Source: Rhodospirillales bacterium
GTDB lineage: Bacteria; Pseudomonadota; Gammaproteobacteria; Steroidobacterales; Rariloculaceae
Direction: 5' to 3'
Assembly: GCA_024640665.1 (NCBI GenBank)
Contig: JAHEEO010000062.1
Span: 1 to 14,110 of the forward strand
Length of the DNA: 14,110 nt
Shown here: piece after piece, positions 7,582 through 14,095 of the stretch
Numbering within the stretch: position 1 is the first letter of the stretch
Layout of the letters: each line of letters opens with the position of its first letter
The notes under the pieces: generated by a model
What the model was told of the DNA's origin: nothing
What the model saw: the letters and a program-made list of their open reading frames with translations, nothing else
The model's database searches: none
Made by a program: the position numbers and the translations under genes

Positions 7582-8115
7582 ATGTTTGCACTGACGAAAA
7601 TTCTTGTCCCGACGAATCACGGCGACCCGTCCAGAGCAGCAATTCGCTACGGTGTTGCTTTCGCCCGGCAGTTTGCTGCGCAGTTGTACCTGGTCCACGC
7701 GCTGCCGGATGGCGAGCTGGAGTCCGTTATTGAAATCGAGCGTGTCATTGAGACGTTGCTGCCCGAGACGATTCCCGAGTTCGTGCCCGCAGCAGGGCCC
7801 GATCCGGACCAGGTTTCAAAAAATGCGGCGCGTGGCGATCTCAGTGGCTTGCTGGATCCGCAGGAAGAACGTGATGTGCGTGCTGAATACCTACTGCGTG
7901 GGACAGGATCGCAGGGCCCCGGCGATGCGATCGTGGCGTGTGCAAATGAACTCGGTGTCGAGCTGATTGTAATGGGTAAGCACCGCCTGGGTTTTGTCGA
8001 GCATTTGCTTGCGGGCAGCGTGACCGAGAATGTCATTCGCAATGCGCCTTGTCCGGTTTTGATCGTGCAGCACCCGGAGCAAGAATTTGTCGTGTCGGAC
8101 GAACCAGAAGCCTAG
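7582..8115 (+). CDS. Single-domain universal stress protein (UspA family)
   Basis: The 177-residue cytoplasmic protein opens with KILVPTNHGDPSRAAIRYGVAF and closes with ELIVMGKHRLGF, then LLAGSVTENVIRNAPCPVLIV, both standard Usp signatures. It is longer than the usual 140-150 residues because of an extended middle (about residues 45-110). In the nucleotide loop, Gly132 and Gly145-Ser146 are kept but the middle Gly of G-2x-G-9x-G(S/T) is Arg135, which argues against normal ATP binding. Translation should be efficient: GGAGGG (7571-7576) lies about five bases before the ATG. It follows the HExxH gene after 23 bases and is followed by a strong hairpin terminator, so it ends that transcription unit. 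A cytoplasmic stress protein paired with an exported protease-like protein is an uncommon combination. Confidence 0.92.
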   Translation: MFALTKILVPTNHGDPSRAAIRYGVAFARQFAAQLYLVHALPDGELESVIEIERVIETLLPETIPEFVPAAGPDPDQVSKNAARGDLSGLLDPQEERDVRAEYLLRGTGSQGPGDAIVACANELGVELIVMGKHRLGFVEHLLAGSVTENVIRNAPCPVLIVQHPEQEFVVSDEPEA

Positions 8116-8180
8116 GTCCGCAGCTTGACGCTGGGGTGCTGAGTCACTGCCGATGATCATTGCGACCGTACCGGCGAGAC

Positions 8181-8209
8181 ACTGGCGCGGCACCAACTGC
8201 CGCGCCAGT
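8181..8209. terminator. Strong hairpin terminator between convergent genes
   Basis: ACTGGCGCGGCA (8181-8192) and TGCCGCGCCAGT (8198-8209) are perfect 12-base inverted repeats around a five-base loop, CCAAC. On the plus strand a short T run follows (8209-8211), then the 10-base palindrome TGCAATTGCA. The hairpin lies 65 bases past the Usp stop and 22 bases past the stop of the minus-strand methyltransferase gene, so it can serve both. The U tract is poor in both directions, so it may act partly as a 3'-end stabiliser. Confidence 0.75.
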
Positions 8210-8231
8210 TTGCAATTGCACTACAAGGAGA

Positions 8232-8945
8232 TTACGGCTTCCGCACGACGAACAAGAAGCGGTCTGAGTTTCTTCCCAAGATTGGGTCATTGACGGCAAG
8301 CGTGTGGTCATCAGCCGCCGTGCGCAGAATGTCTGATTCTTCCACGATTTCGAAACCAGCGTCTCGTATCCATTGTCTGGCATCCGCGACGGTCATTCGA
8401 TGCAGGCGTGAATTGTCAATCTCTGCGAGGCCGACGTGATCGATGATCGCAGCGACGCCGCCCGATTTCAGCACGCCTAGAATTTGGCGCAGATACGGAA
8501 CGTTTCTTTCAGCGTTGCCGTGATGCATGTTGAGCGCCGTCACGGCGACATCGAAGCTGTTTGCCGTAAGTTCGCTGACGTCGCCGAAAAAGGCTTCAGT
8601 ATTGCCCAGCGCAGCTGCAAGGTCTTTTTGTGCCTGACCATTTTCCCGCTGGAGGGCACGGGGGCCAAATTGACCCACGACTTTTCCAGTCGGGCCAACT
8701 GCAGCCGATAAGACGCGTGTGTACCAGCCGCCACCGGCGCCAATATCGACGGCCGTCATCCCGGCTTCGACGCCGAGTAGCTGCATGACTTGATGGGGGC
8801 GCCGTGCGCCATCTCGCGCGCGGTCTTCAGCGGGTCGAGACTCTGCGGTCAGTTTTTCCATGAAATCGGGCGCAACGGCGAACACGCTCGACGTTAGGCC
8901 CAAGAAACAGATTGCGAAAATTGCTTTCTTCATTGTTGAGTTCAC
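8232..8945 (-). CDS. Exported class I SAM-dependent methyltransferase-like protein (COG4798 type)
   Basis: The 237-residue product starts with a Sec signal peptide, KKAIFAICFLGLTSSVFA, with likely cleavage near residue 23-25. A methyltransferase Rossmann core follows. Motif I is VDIGAGGGWYTRVLS (66-80), followed by the family-typical VGPTGKVVG. NSFDVAVTALNMHHG looks like the motif-IV region, and later strands end with FLFVVRKP. The segment RPAEDRARDGARRPHQVM before motif I is typical of COG4798 'predicted methyltransferases', which often carry signal peptides. No substrate is known. SAM is not normally available in the periplasm, so an exported enzyme of this fold is puzzling. The chosen start is GTG at 8945, which has GAGAG seven bases upstream (8953-8957 on the plus strand). 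The in-frame ATG at 8933 gives the neater MKKAIF start but lacks a ribosome site. Confidence 0.85.
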   Translation of the reverse strand: MNSTMKKAIFAICFLGLTSSVFAVAPDFMEKLTAESRPAEDRARDGARRPHQVMQLLGVEAGMTAVDIGAGGGWYTRVLSAAVGPTGKVVGQFGPRALQRENGQAQKDLAAALGNTEAFFGDVSELTANSFDVAVTALNMHHGNAERNVPYLRQILGVLKSGGVAAIIDHVGLAEIDNSRLHRMTVADARQWIRDAGFEIVEESDILRTAADDHTLAVNDPILGRNSDRFLFVVRKP

Positions 8946-8978
8946 GTGATTTCTCTCAGTTGCAGGTGTGTATGGTCA

Positions 8979-9007
8979 ATGATAACCGACCCCAGGCACG
9001 CTGGGAT
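8979..9007 (-). promoter_or_regulatory. Candidate promoter of the methyltransferase gene with an inverted repeat in its spacer
   Basis: On the minus strand TATCAT (plus-strand 8979-8984) matches the -10 consensus at 5 of 6, about 34 bases before the GTG. At 17 bases the -35 (9002-9007) is poor, with only 3 of 6. The spacer contains the inverted repeat CCCAG-GCACG-CTGGG (8991-9005). A weak -35 with a palindrome between the hexamers is the arrangement expected of a regulated promoter, but no regulator can be named. Confidence 0.35.
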
Positions 9008-9016
9008 TACGGCTTC

Positions 9017-9033
9017 GTAACGTGCAATGTTAC
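9017..9033. repeat. Inverted repeat GTAACGTGCAATGTTAC, possible operator
   Basis: GTAACGT and ATGTTAC are near-perfect arms (6 of 7 paired) around GCA. The 17-base element lies in the divergent region between the methyltransferase and DUF4159 genes, just upstream of the candidate methyltransferase -35. Size and symmetry suit a dimeric transcription factor. No second copy was noticed elsewhere in the window. Confidence 0.35.
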
Positions 9034-9092
9034 CGCACAAAGCGCCAACCTAGCATGCGCAGCCTACTGCTCGGCTGCTACAGTAAGCCTGA

Positions 9093-9920
9093 ATGAACCA
9101 AGTACGCTTGTTGATCGCCTTTAGCCTGTTGTCTTGCAGCCTTGCTGCGCCGGCGCAGCAAGCTTGGCGGGAATATCCCGGCATTGAAGGCGGCTGGGCA
9201 AGGCGCGGCGAATTGCCCGGCAACTACCGTGAGCCGGGCGAGTTTGTGATCGGTCGGCTCATGTTTCCGCAGGCCCGTCGGGGGCGCGCGCTCGGGACTG
9301 GCGGCGGCGATTGGCGTCGGGGCGGCACCGCATGGACTGTCGATTATCCAGAGGGGGACAGAACTATCGCGCGCCTGCTCGAGCGTCTTACAACGATCGA
9401 CGTGCGCGCAGTCGAGCAACCCGTCAACCTGGACGACGACATCGATGCATTCTATTGGCCATTCCTGATTTCCGGCCTTGTCGGCGCCTGGGAGCTCACC
9501 GAACTTCAGGCGAGCAAGCTGCGAGAGTATCTACTGCGCGGTGGTTTCCTGCTTTGCGACAGCTTTTATGGAACCTATGAGTGGGAAGGCTTTGCGGCTG
9601 GGATAAGCCGAGTCTTTCCAGATCGGCCAATCTTGGAGCTTGCCGACGACCACCCGATTTTTCACTCGGTTTATGATTTAACCGACCGTCCACAGGTCCC
9701 CACTTGGCAGCACCTGCCTTATGGTTATCGCAGCGACGGCGCTGATCCGCACTGGCGCGCAATTCTCGACGACAATGGACGGGTTATGGTTATGATTGCT
9801 TTCAACAATGATATTGCCGACGGCTGGCAGCGGGCCGACGAATATCGTTACCCGCAAGAAGCGGCTAATCTGGCGATTCGCCTGGGCGTCAACTTTGCGG
9901 TCTACGCGTTGACCCATTGA
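9093..9920 (+). CDS. Exported DUF4159 domain protein
   Basis: The 275-residue protein has a Sec signal peptide at about residues 1-21 (VRLLIAFSLLSCSLAAPAQ). A DUF4159 domain fills the rest (about 48-273). Recognisable family segments are TAWTVDYPEGDRTIARLL, VEQPVNLDDDIDAFYWPF, LREYLLRGGFLLCDSFYGTY, FPDRPILELADDHPIFHSVY and the final LGVNFAVYALTH. The family is thought to adopt a class I glutamine amidotransferase-like fold and often occurs near von Willebrand-factor and MoxR genes, but its biochemical role is unknown. I see no MoxR or vWA genes here. The ATG has only a weak upstream site, and a TACAGT -10-like element with a preceding TGC ends nine bases before it, so the message may be nearly leaderless. 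About 165 bases separate it from the next gene. Confidence 0.88.
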   Translation: MNQVRLLIAFSLLSCSLAAPAQQAWREYPGIEGGWARRGELPGNYREPGEFVIGRLMFPQARRGRALGTGGGDWRRGGTAWTVDYPEGDRTIARLLERLTTIDVRAVEQPVNLDDDIDAFYWPFLISGLVGAWELTELQASKLREYLLRGGFLLCDSFYGTYEWEGFAAGISRVFPDRPILELADDHPIFHSVYDLTDRPQVPTWQHLPYGYRSDGADPHWRAILDDNGRVMVMIAFNNDIADGWQRADEYRYPQEAANLAIRLGVNFAVYALTH

Positions 9921-10071
9921 ATTGAGCACGGGTTTGCTGGCATCTACATTGCGTTGACAGCCTGCCGCAGCGTGGATGACTGAGCCTGGTCATCATAAGA
10001 CTCATTCCGGCCATGGAGAAATCAGCGAGAATGCGGAGTATGATTCTTATCAACCGGGGGCTGATCTGGCT

Positions 10072-10078
10072 GGGAGAG
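10072..10078 (+). promoter_or_regulatory. Ribosome binding site (GGGAGAG) that sets the hydrolase start
   Basis: GGGAGAG lies eight bases before the ATG at 10087. The open frame continues upstream to an ATG at 9976, but that would put 37 polar, His/Asp/Glu-rich residues before the signal peptide. The ribosome site and signal peptide together support 10087. Confidence 0.65.
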
Positions 10079-10086
10079 ACTCTAAT

Positions 10087-11028
10087 ATGGGGCAGATAAA
10101 CACACCGTCATTGCAAGTTATGGCATACGCGTTTGGCGTCGCTTTAATCGCCCTGAGCGCTGCAAACTCAGTTGAAGCGCAGGCACAGCCTCAGCCGGCA
10201 CAAACTGAGCAGACACAAGCCATTGTAGTGCCGGACGCTGTGCTGATTCCGCGGCCGAGCGATCAGGAAATTGCCACCGCGGAACGCAGTCTTGCTGAAT
10301 TCGTGCGATCTGCCGACCGTGCCACTCGCACAATCCTCGATCGTTATCCTGGCCTGCTCGAAGTTCGACCGCCGCGGGTCAACACAGCAATCATTCCTGA
10401 ACTTGCTCCGTTCTTTCAGGCTAAGCATCAACAAAACCTGGAGGTTGCGCGTCAAGGCGATATCGAGCTGCTGTTAGTGGGCGACTCGATCACCGATTTT
10501 TGGCGAAATACGGAAGGCAATTTCGCCGGTAAGAGTGTGTTGGACGAGTACTTCGGGCGCTGGAAAATCGGGAATTTTGGCATCGCCGGTGATACGACGC
10601 AGGGGGTTCTCTATCGACTTCGCAATGGAGAGGGTTCCGGGTTTAGTCCGAGGGCGGTCATGTTGATGATTGGAACCAACAACACCGCTCGGAATAATGC
10701 GGCGGAGATTGCCGAGGGTATCGGCGCCGTCGTCGTGCAATTGAAGAACGATTTTCCAGGCGCCAAGATCCTGCTCTTGGGCGTTTTTCCCAGAGGCCGC
10801 GCGAACGATCCGGTGCGTGCTGTGATCGCCGATATCAACGCGAAGATTTCCAAGCTGCATGATGGCGATACGATTCAGTACCTGGATATCGGAGACGTAT
10901 TCCTGGACGACGATGGCAATATTCCAGTCGAAGTCATGAGTGACGGTTTGCACCCATCGACAGAAGGTTATCGACGCTGGGCGCAGGCGGTTAGTGAATC
11001 GCTTGCGGGCCTGATGAATACACAGTAG
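10087..11028 (+). CDS. Exported SGNH/GDSL hydrolase, PAF-acetylhydrolase IB-like
   Basis: From ATG 10087 the protein has 313 residues, with a Sec signal peptide to about residue 31 (core VMAYAFGVALIALSAANSVEA). A Gln/Pro/Thr-rich linker and a helical segment (about 56-120) come before the catalytic domain. All SGNH blocks are visible: VGDSITDFW with Ser134, NFGIAGDTTQ with Gly168, MIGTNN with Asn198, and DGLHPS with Asp286 and His289. The lines FGRWKIGNFGIAGDTTQ and LLGVFPRG are typical of the platelet-activating-factor acetylhydrolase IB-like branch. Such enzymes hydrolyse acyl or acetyl esters on lipids or sugars. The secreted form most likely deacylates an envelope or environmental ester, though no substrate can be assigned. 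The PQQ dehydrogenase gene begins 87 bases later in the same direction and may share its transcript. Confidence 0.9.
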   Translation: MGQINTPSLQVMAYAFGVALIALSAANSVEAQAQPQPAQTEQTQAIVVPDAVLIPRPSDQEIATAERSLAEFVRSADRATRTILDRYPGLLEVRPPRVNTAIIPELAPFFQAKHQQNLEVARQGDIELLLVGDSITDFWRNTEGNFAGKSVLDEYFGRWKIGNFGIAGDTTQGVLYRLRNGEGSGFSPRAVMLMIGTNNTARNNAAEIAEGIGAVVVQLKNDFPGAKILLLGVFPRGRANDPVRAVIADINAKISKLHDGDTIQYLDIGDVFLDDDGNIPVEVMSDGLHPSTEGYRRWAQAVSESLAGLMNTQ

Positions 11029-11100
11029 GAACAGCGAGTATTGTCTGCCAACTGCGCTCGGCTGATTCGCGAGCAAAGCTGCAGAACATCGCCATCGCTT

Positions 11101-11115
11101 CGAGACGAGACGAGA
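11101..11115 (+). repeat. Three CGAGA units directly before the dehydrogenase start
   Basis: CGAGA occurs three times in tandem, ending on the base before the ATG at 11116. The purine-rich tract probably doubles as the ribosome-binding region. Three five-base units are few for slippage, but gain or loss of a unit would alter the leader and not the reading frame. Confidence 0.5.
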
Positions 11116-13089
11116 ATGGTAGCGAGCATGCAACTGACTATCCGAATGCATTTCACAAGTTGGGTCGTGCAACGGCGCGCCAGGTTTGTTGCGGTTGTGT
11201 TGTCCGGGCTGGGCTGTTTTTGCGGACCCGAACTGGAAGTGATGGCGCAGGCGATCCCGCCCGGTGACGACTGGCCTTCGTATAGCCGAGATCTCGCAGG
11301 TACGCGTTATTCGCCATTGACTGAGATCGATTCGAGTAATGTGGGCCGCCTGACGCAAGCTTGGTCCGTGCCAGTGGCCGAGGACTCCGGCAACAATCCT
11401 CAAGTTACGCCGATCGTTGTCGGCGGCATTATGTATTTGCCGGCTGGCGGCAATAAGGTGCTCGCGCTCGAGGCGCACACCGGCAATCGCCTTTGGCGTT
11501 ATGAGTTACCGCCCGGTATGACGACAGAAGTCAGGGGTGTAGCTTACTGGCCTGGTGGTGATGGCTTCGCGCCGCGTATTGTGTTCACGGCGGGCCCGCG
11601 CCTTGTCGCACTCGATGCCGCGAGTGGCAGGCCCGCAGCAGGATTCGGTGACAATGGGATCGTCGAGATTGCCGTGCCGTGGAACGGCGTCCCGACCATT
11701 TACCGAAACCTCGCAATTCTTGGTGCGACTACGGGCGAAATCGCACTGGGTGCGCCCGGCGACACGCGGGCTTTCGACGTGCGTACCGGTGCGCACATCT
11801 GGAACTTCCATACGGTGCCGGTTCCAGGCGAATTCGGCCACGCAACCTGGCTCGATCATGGGTGGCGCAATCGATCGGGCGTCAACGTGTGGGCCTGGTA
11901 TATGACGCTCGATGCACAGCGCGGAATTCTCTATATGCCGGTGGCGAGCGCTGCTGGCAACTATTGGGGCGGCGACCGCCCTGGAGACAACCTGTTCTCC
12001 AATTCAATAGTGGCCGTGGATGCGCTGACGGGCAAATATCTCTGGCACTTCCAAACTGTGCACCACGATTTGTGGGACGCGGACATGCCAAGTCCGCCTG
12101 TACTGGTCGATATCGAGCAAGACGGACGGACGATTCCAGCATTAGCCTCAGTAGGCAAGACCGGCTACGTTTTTATTCTGAACCGTGTGACTGGCGAGCC
12201 TGTTTTTGGTGTTGAAGAACGACCGGTGCCGCAGGGCGATGTGCCAGGCGAGTGGTATTCGCCCACTCAGCCATTTCCGCTCAAGCCGAGCCGGCCGCTC
12301 TCGCGAGTTGCCTTCAATAAAGAGCGCGACATGGTGCGTGTCGAAGATACCTCAGCACAGCACGTTGCTGAGTGTCAGGCACTGTGGGACAGCAGCGGCG
12401 GCTTCCACAATGAAGGTCCTTACACGCCATTTGCGTTTCATGCCGAAGGCGATCCGCCGAGCAGCACCATTCAGCTACCCGGCGGCACCGGCGGCGTGAA
12501 TTGGGGCGGTCCGGCCGCCGACCCAACGACAGGCTACATATTCGCCAATGCCCACGATACGTCGCTGGTGGGTTGGATAGAGCGCAAAAGGCCGGGTCTC
12601 AATTATGGGCGTGGAACGGACGGTTCGACCATCCCCTATGACCGCGGCAGCGTCGGCGGTGCAGGTCCGTATTCGACTTTCAGCGCGCAGCTTAAAGACT
12701 CCGACGGCAACGTCCTTGGGACGCTGCCCTGCTACCGTCCACCGTGGGGGCGGCTGGTGGCAGTTGACGCCAACACCGGAGAAATTGCTTGGGAAAGCAC
12801 ACTAGGCCTCACTGAAGCGCTGCCCGCAGACAAGCAGCTGACCGGTGGTAGCGGAAGCGCCGGCCCTACGGTCACAGCGGGTGGCCTCGTGTTCGTAGGC
12901 GCAACAAATGACCGGCGCTTGCGCGCCTTCGATGCGAAAACCGGACAAGAGCTCTGGACCGTGGAGCTAGACAGCACAGTCAACGCCAATCCGATGACCT
13001 ATCTTGGCCGGGATGGAAAACAATACGTCGCGGCTATTGCTACCGAATCGTTGGTCGCCTTTTCGCTCCCGAGCCCCATACGACAATGA
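11116..13089 (+). CDS. PQQ-dependent dehydrogenase (membrane glucose dehydrogenase-like quinoprotein, without the membrane domain)
   Basis: From ATG 11116 the protein has 657 residues; the frame is open from a TTG at 11041, and ATGs at 11128 and 11146 are alternatives. A signal sequence (core VAVVLSGLGCFCG) ends near VMAQA. An eight-bladed propeller then opens with DDWPSYSRDLAGTRYSPLT. The line FQTVHHDLWDADMPSPPVL carries the motif of E. coli Gcd. Asp321 and Lys348 (in GKTGYVFILNR) are 27 residues apart, the spacing I recall for Gcd Asp466 and Lys493, which act in catalysis and PQQ binding. PCYRPPWGRLVAVD and GGLVFVGATNDRRLRAFD also fit Gcd. It would oxidise a sugar, polyol or cyclic alcohol in the periplasm and pass electrons to quinone. 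The five N-terminal helices of Gcd are absent and no CxxCH heme site is seen, so a partner must link it to the membrane. The stop overlaps the DUF2834 start. Confidence 0.9.
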   Translation: MVASMQLTIRMHFTSWVVQRRARFVAVVLSGLGCFCGPELEVMAQAIPPGDDWPSYSRDLAGTRYSPLTEIDSSNVGRLTQAWSVPVAEDSGNNPQVTPIVVGGIMYLPAGGNKVLALEAHTGNRLWRYELPPGMTTEVRGVAYWPGGDGFAPRIVFTAGPRLVALDAASGRPAAGFGDNGIVEIAVPWNGVPTIYRNLAILGATTGEIALGAPGDTRAFDVRTGAHIWNFHTVPVPGEFGHATWLDHGWRNRSGVNVWAWYMTLDAQRGILYMPVASAAGNYWGGDRPGDNLFSNSIVAVDALTGKYLWHFQTVHHDLWDADMPSPPVLVDIEQDGRTIPALASVGKTGYVFILNRVTGEPVFGVEERPVPQGDVPGEWYSPTQPFPLKPSRPLSRVAFNKERDMVRVEDTSAQHVAECQALWDSSGGFHNEGPYTPFAFHAEGDPPSSTIQLPGGTGGVNWGGPAADPTTGYIFANAHDTSLVGWIERKRPGLNYGRGTDGSTIPYDRGSVGGAGPYSTFSAQLKDSDGNVLGTLPCYRPPWGRLVAVDANTGEIAWESTLGLTEALPADKQLTGGSGSAGPTVTAGGLVFVGATNDRRLRAFDAKTGQELWTVELDSTVNANPMTYLGRDGKQYVAAIATESLVAFSLPSPIRQ

Positions 13090-13412
13090 AAGTTGTTTAC
13101 CTCATTGCGGCAATTCTGGGTGCGATAATTCCATATCTGTTTTACTTTAACTATATAGCGTCTAATGGAGTCGACGTGCCAGGGTTTGTTTCTGCGCTTT
13201 TCTCAAACGCTGCCTCTGGAGGGTTCACTGTTGATCTGTTGCTTTCGTCATTTGTTTTTTGGGCATTCATGTGGCATCGGAACAGGTACGCGCATGGGCC
13301 GAGTCCTTTCGGCTTTGTTGCGTTGAACCTGCTAATTGGCCTTTCGTGTGCGCTGCCCGCCTATCTTTATGCTATGGAAGTCAAGCGCCGACCGGAGAAC
13401 CGCAAGTTATGA
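13086..13412 (+). CDS. DUF2834 family small membrane protein
   Basis: The 108-residue protein has three hydrophobic segments, at about 3-23, 47-63 and 76-97, and a basic C-terminal tail (KRRPENRKL). The pattern NYIASNGVDVPGFVSALFSN, then FTVDLLLSSFVFWAFM and LIGLSCALPAYLYAME is that of DUF2834, a family of unknown function. Its ATG lies inside the last four bases of the quinoprotein gene (ATGA overlap), and its own stop overlaps the following Tat gene in the same way, so all three are probably co-translated. One possible role is a membrane anchor or quinone-side partner for the soluble dehydrogenase, which lacks the membrane domain found in Gcd. That is inference from arrangement; DUF2834 genes also occur without such neighbours. 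Confidence 0.85.
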   Translation: MKVVYLIAAILGAIIPYLFYFNYIASNGVDVPGFVSALFSNAASGGFTVDLLLSSFVFWAFMWHRNRYAHGPSPFGFVALNLLIGLSCALPAYLYAMEVKRRPENRKL

Positions 13413-14095
13413 GTAAGTACCAATTCATGCGACCCTCGCTGAACCGGCGCCGGTTCCTCGCAGCTGGCACGGCAGCGACCGCCACGATAGCGCTCCCTTT
13501 AGCAGCGTTGGCACAGCCAGCCCGCGGGGGGCGCGAAAGCGAGCCGAAGTTCAAGCGCATTTCTACGCAATTTATCGCAGCGTTGGGTGAACCGGATGCA
13601 ACATCTGGCAGTGGCGCAGAGCAATGGGGTCTGTGGCGTCGAGATCCTGGTCCGCGGGGCGTGCGGCTAGATCGGTTTGAGCGATTGAAGGCTGCCGGCG
13701 GTATCGCGCCCGCGCAGTGGCAATTCGATAGCAAGGATTGGTGGTTGGAAGAACACGGGCTAATTATGGAGCAACCCGAGTTTCCGGTGGGGACCGGCAA
13801 ATACATCGTCACCGGTAACCGTGCGGTGACGAGCGTGCTGACTATTCATCCATTGGCAAATGACGGTACTCAGCGTTGGGAGCTGGCCAACGGCGCCACG
13901 CTCGATGACGTCACCCATTTGGCTTGCCGCTCCGCGCGCTACACGCCAGCGACGGGGGCTGGTTCGTGTTCTCCGGCTCAGGCACAGACGACTGCATTTC
14001 CGGTAGAGCCAGGTGGCGCAATGCCGCCGGTTGAGAATTGCAGCAAACAAGACTATGCAGTGTTGCTCGTAATCGGTGTGGCGGTAGAAGACTGA
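13409..14095 (+). CDS. Tat-exported protein of unknown function
   Basis: Starting at ATG 13409 the protein has 228 residues and a clear twin-arginine signal: LNRRRFLAAG (11-20), a hydrophobic stretch ATATIALPLAALA and likely cleavage after ALA near residue 35. The frame is open back to 13259, but that part is the shadow of DUF2834 and would bury the Tat motif. The mature part has no domain I recognise. It is rich in Trp (EQWGLWRRDPGPRGV, QFDSKDWWLEEHG) and has three Cys at about 173, 187 and 211, so one disulfide and one free Cys are possible. A sequence HGLIMEQPEFPVGTGKYIVT suggests a beta-rich domain. Tat export implies folding before export, often with a cofactor or partner. It overlaps DUF2834 by four bases (ATGA), with GGAG eleven bases upstream. 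A role with the quinoprotein is plausible but unproven. Confidence 0.75.
   Translation: MSKYQFMRPSLNRRRFLAAGTAATATIALPLAALAQPARGGRESEPKFKRISTQFIAALGEPDATSGSGAEQWGLWRRDPGPRGVRLDRFERLKAAGGIAPAQWQFDSKDWWLEEHGLIMEQPEFPVGTGKYIVTGNRAVTSVLTIHPLANDGTQRWELANGATLDDVTHLACRSARYTPATGAGSCSPAQAQTTAFPVEPGGAMPPVENCSKQDYAVLLVIGVAVED

Noticed and set aside
9954..9959. Perfect TTGACA as a -35 for the SGNH hydrolase
   Set aside because: At 16-18 bases downstream there is no acceptable -10 (TGACTG at 17), so a promoter cannot be supported.
9976..10086. Longer N-terminus of the SGNH hydrolase
   Set aside because: The extra residues are polar and would precede the signal peptide; a good ribosome site points to the ATG at 10087.
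10474..11478. Long minus-strand open frame of 334 codons across the hydrolase and dehydrogenase starts
   Set aside because: It lies opposite genes with clear catalytic motifs, and its translation has no recognisable domain; it is a shadow from codon bias.
13259..13408. Upstream extension of the Tat protein
   Set aside because: It overlaps the DUF2834 gene in another frame and would place 50 residues before the Tat motif; the ATGA overlap start is better.
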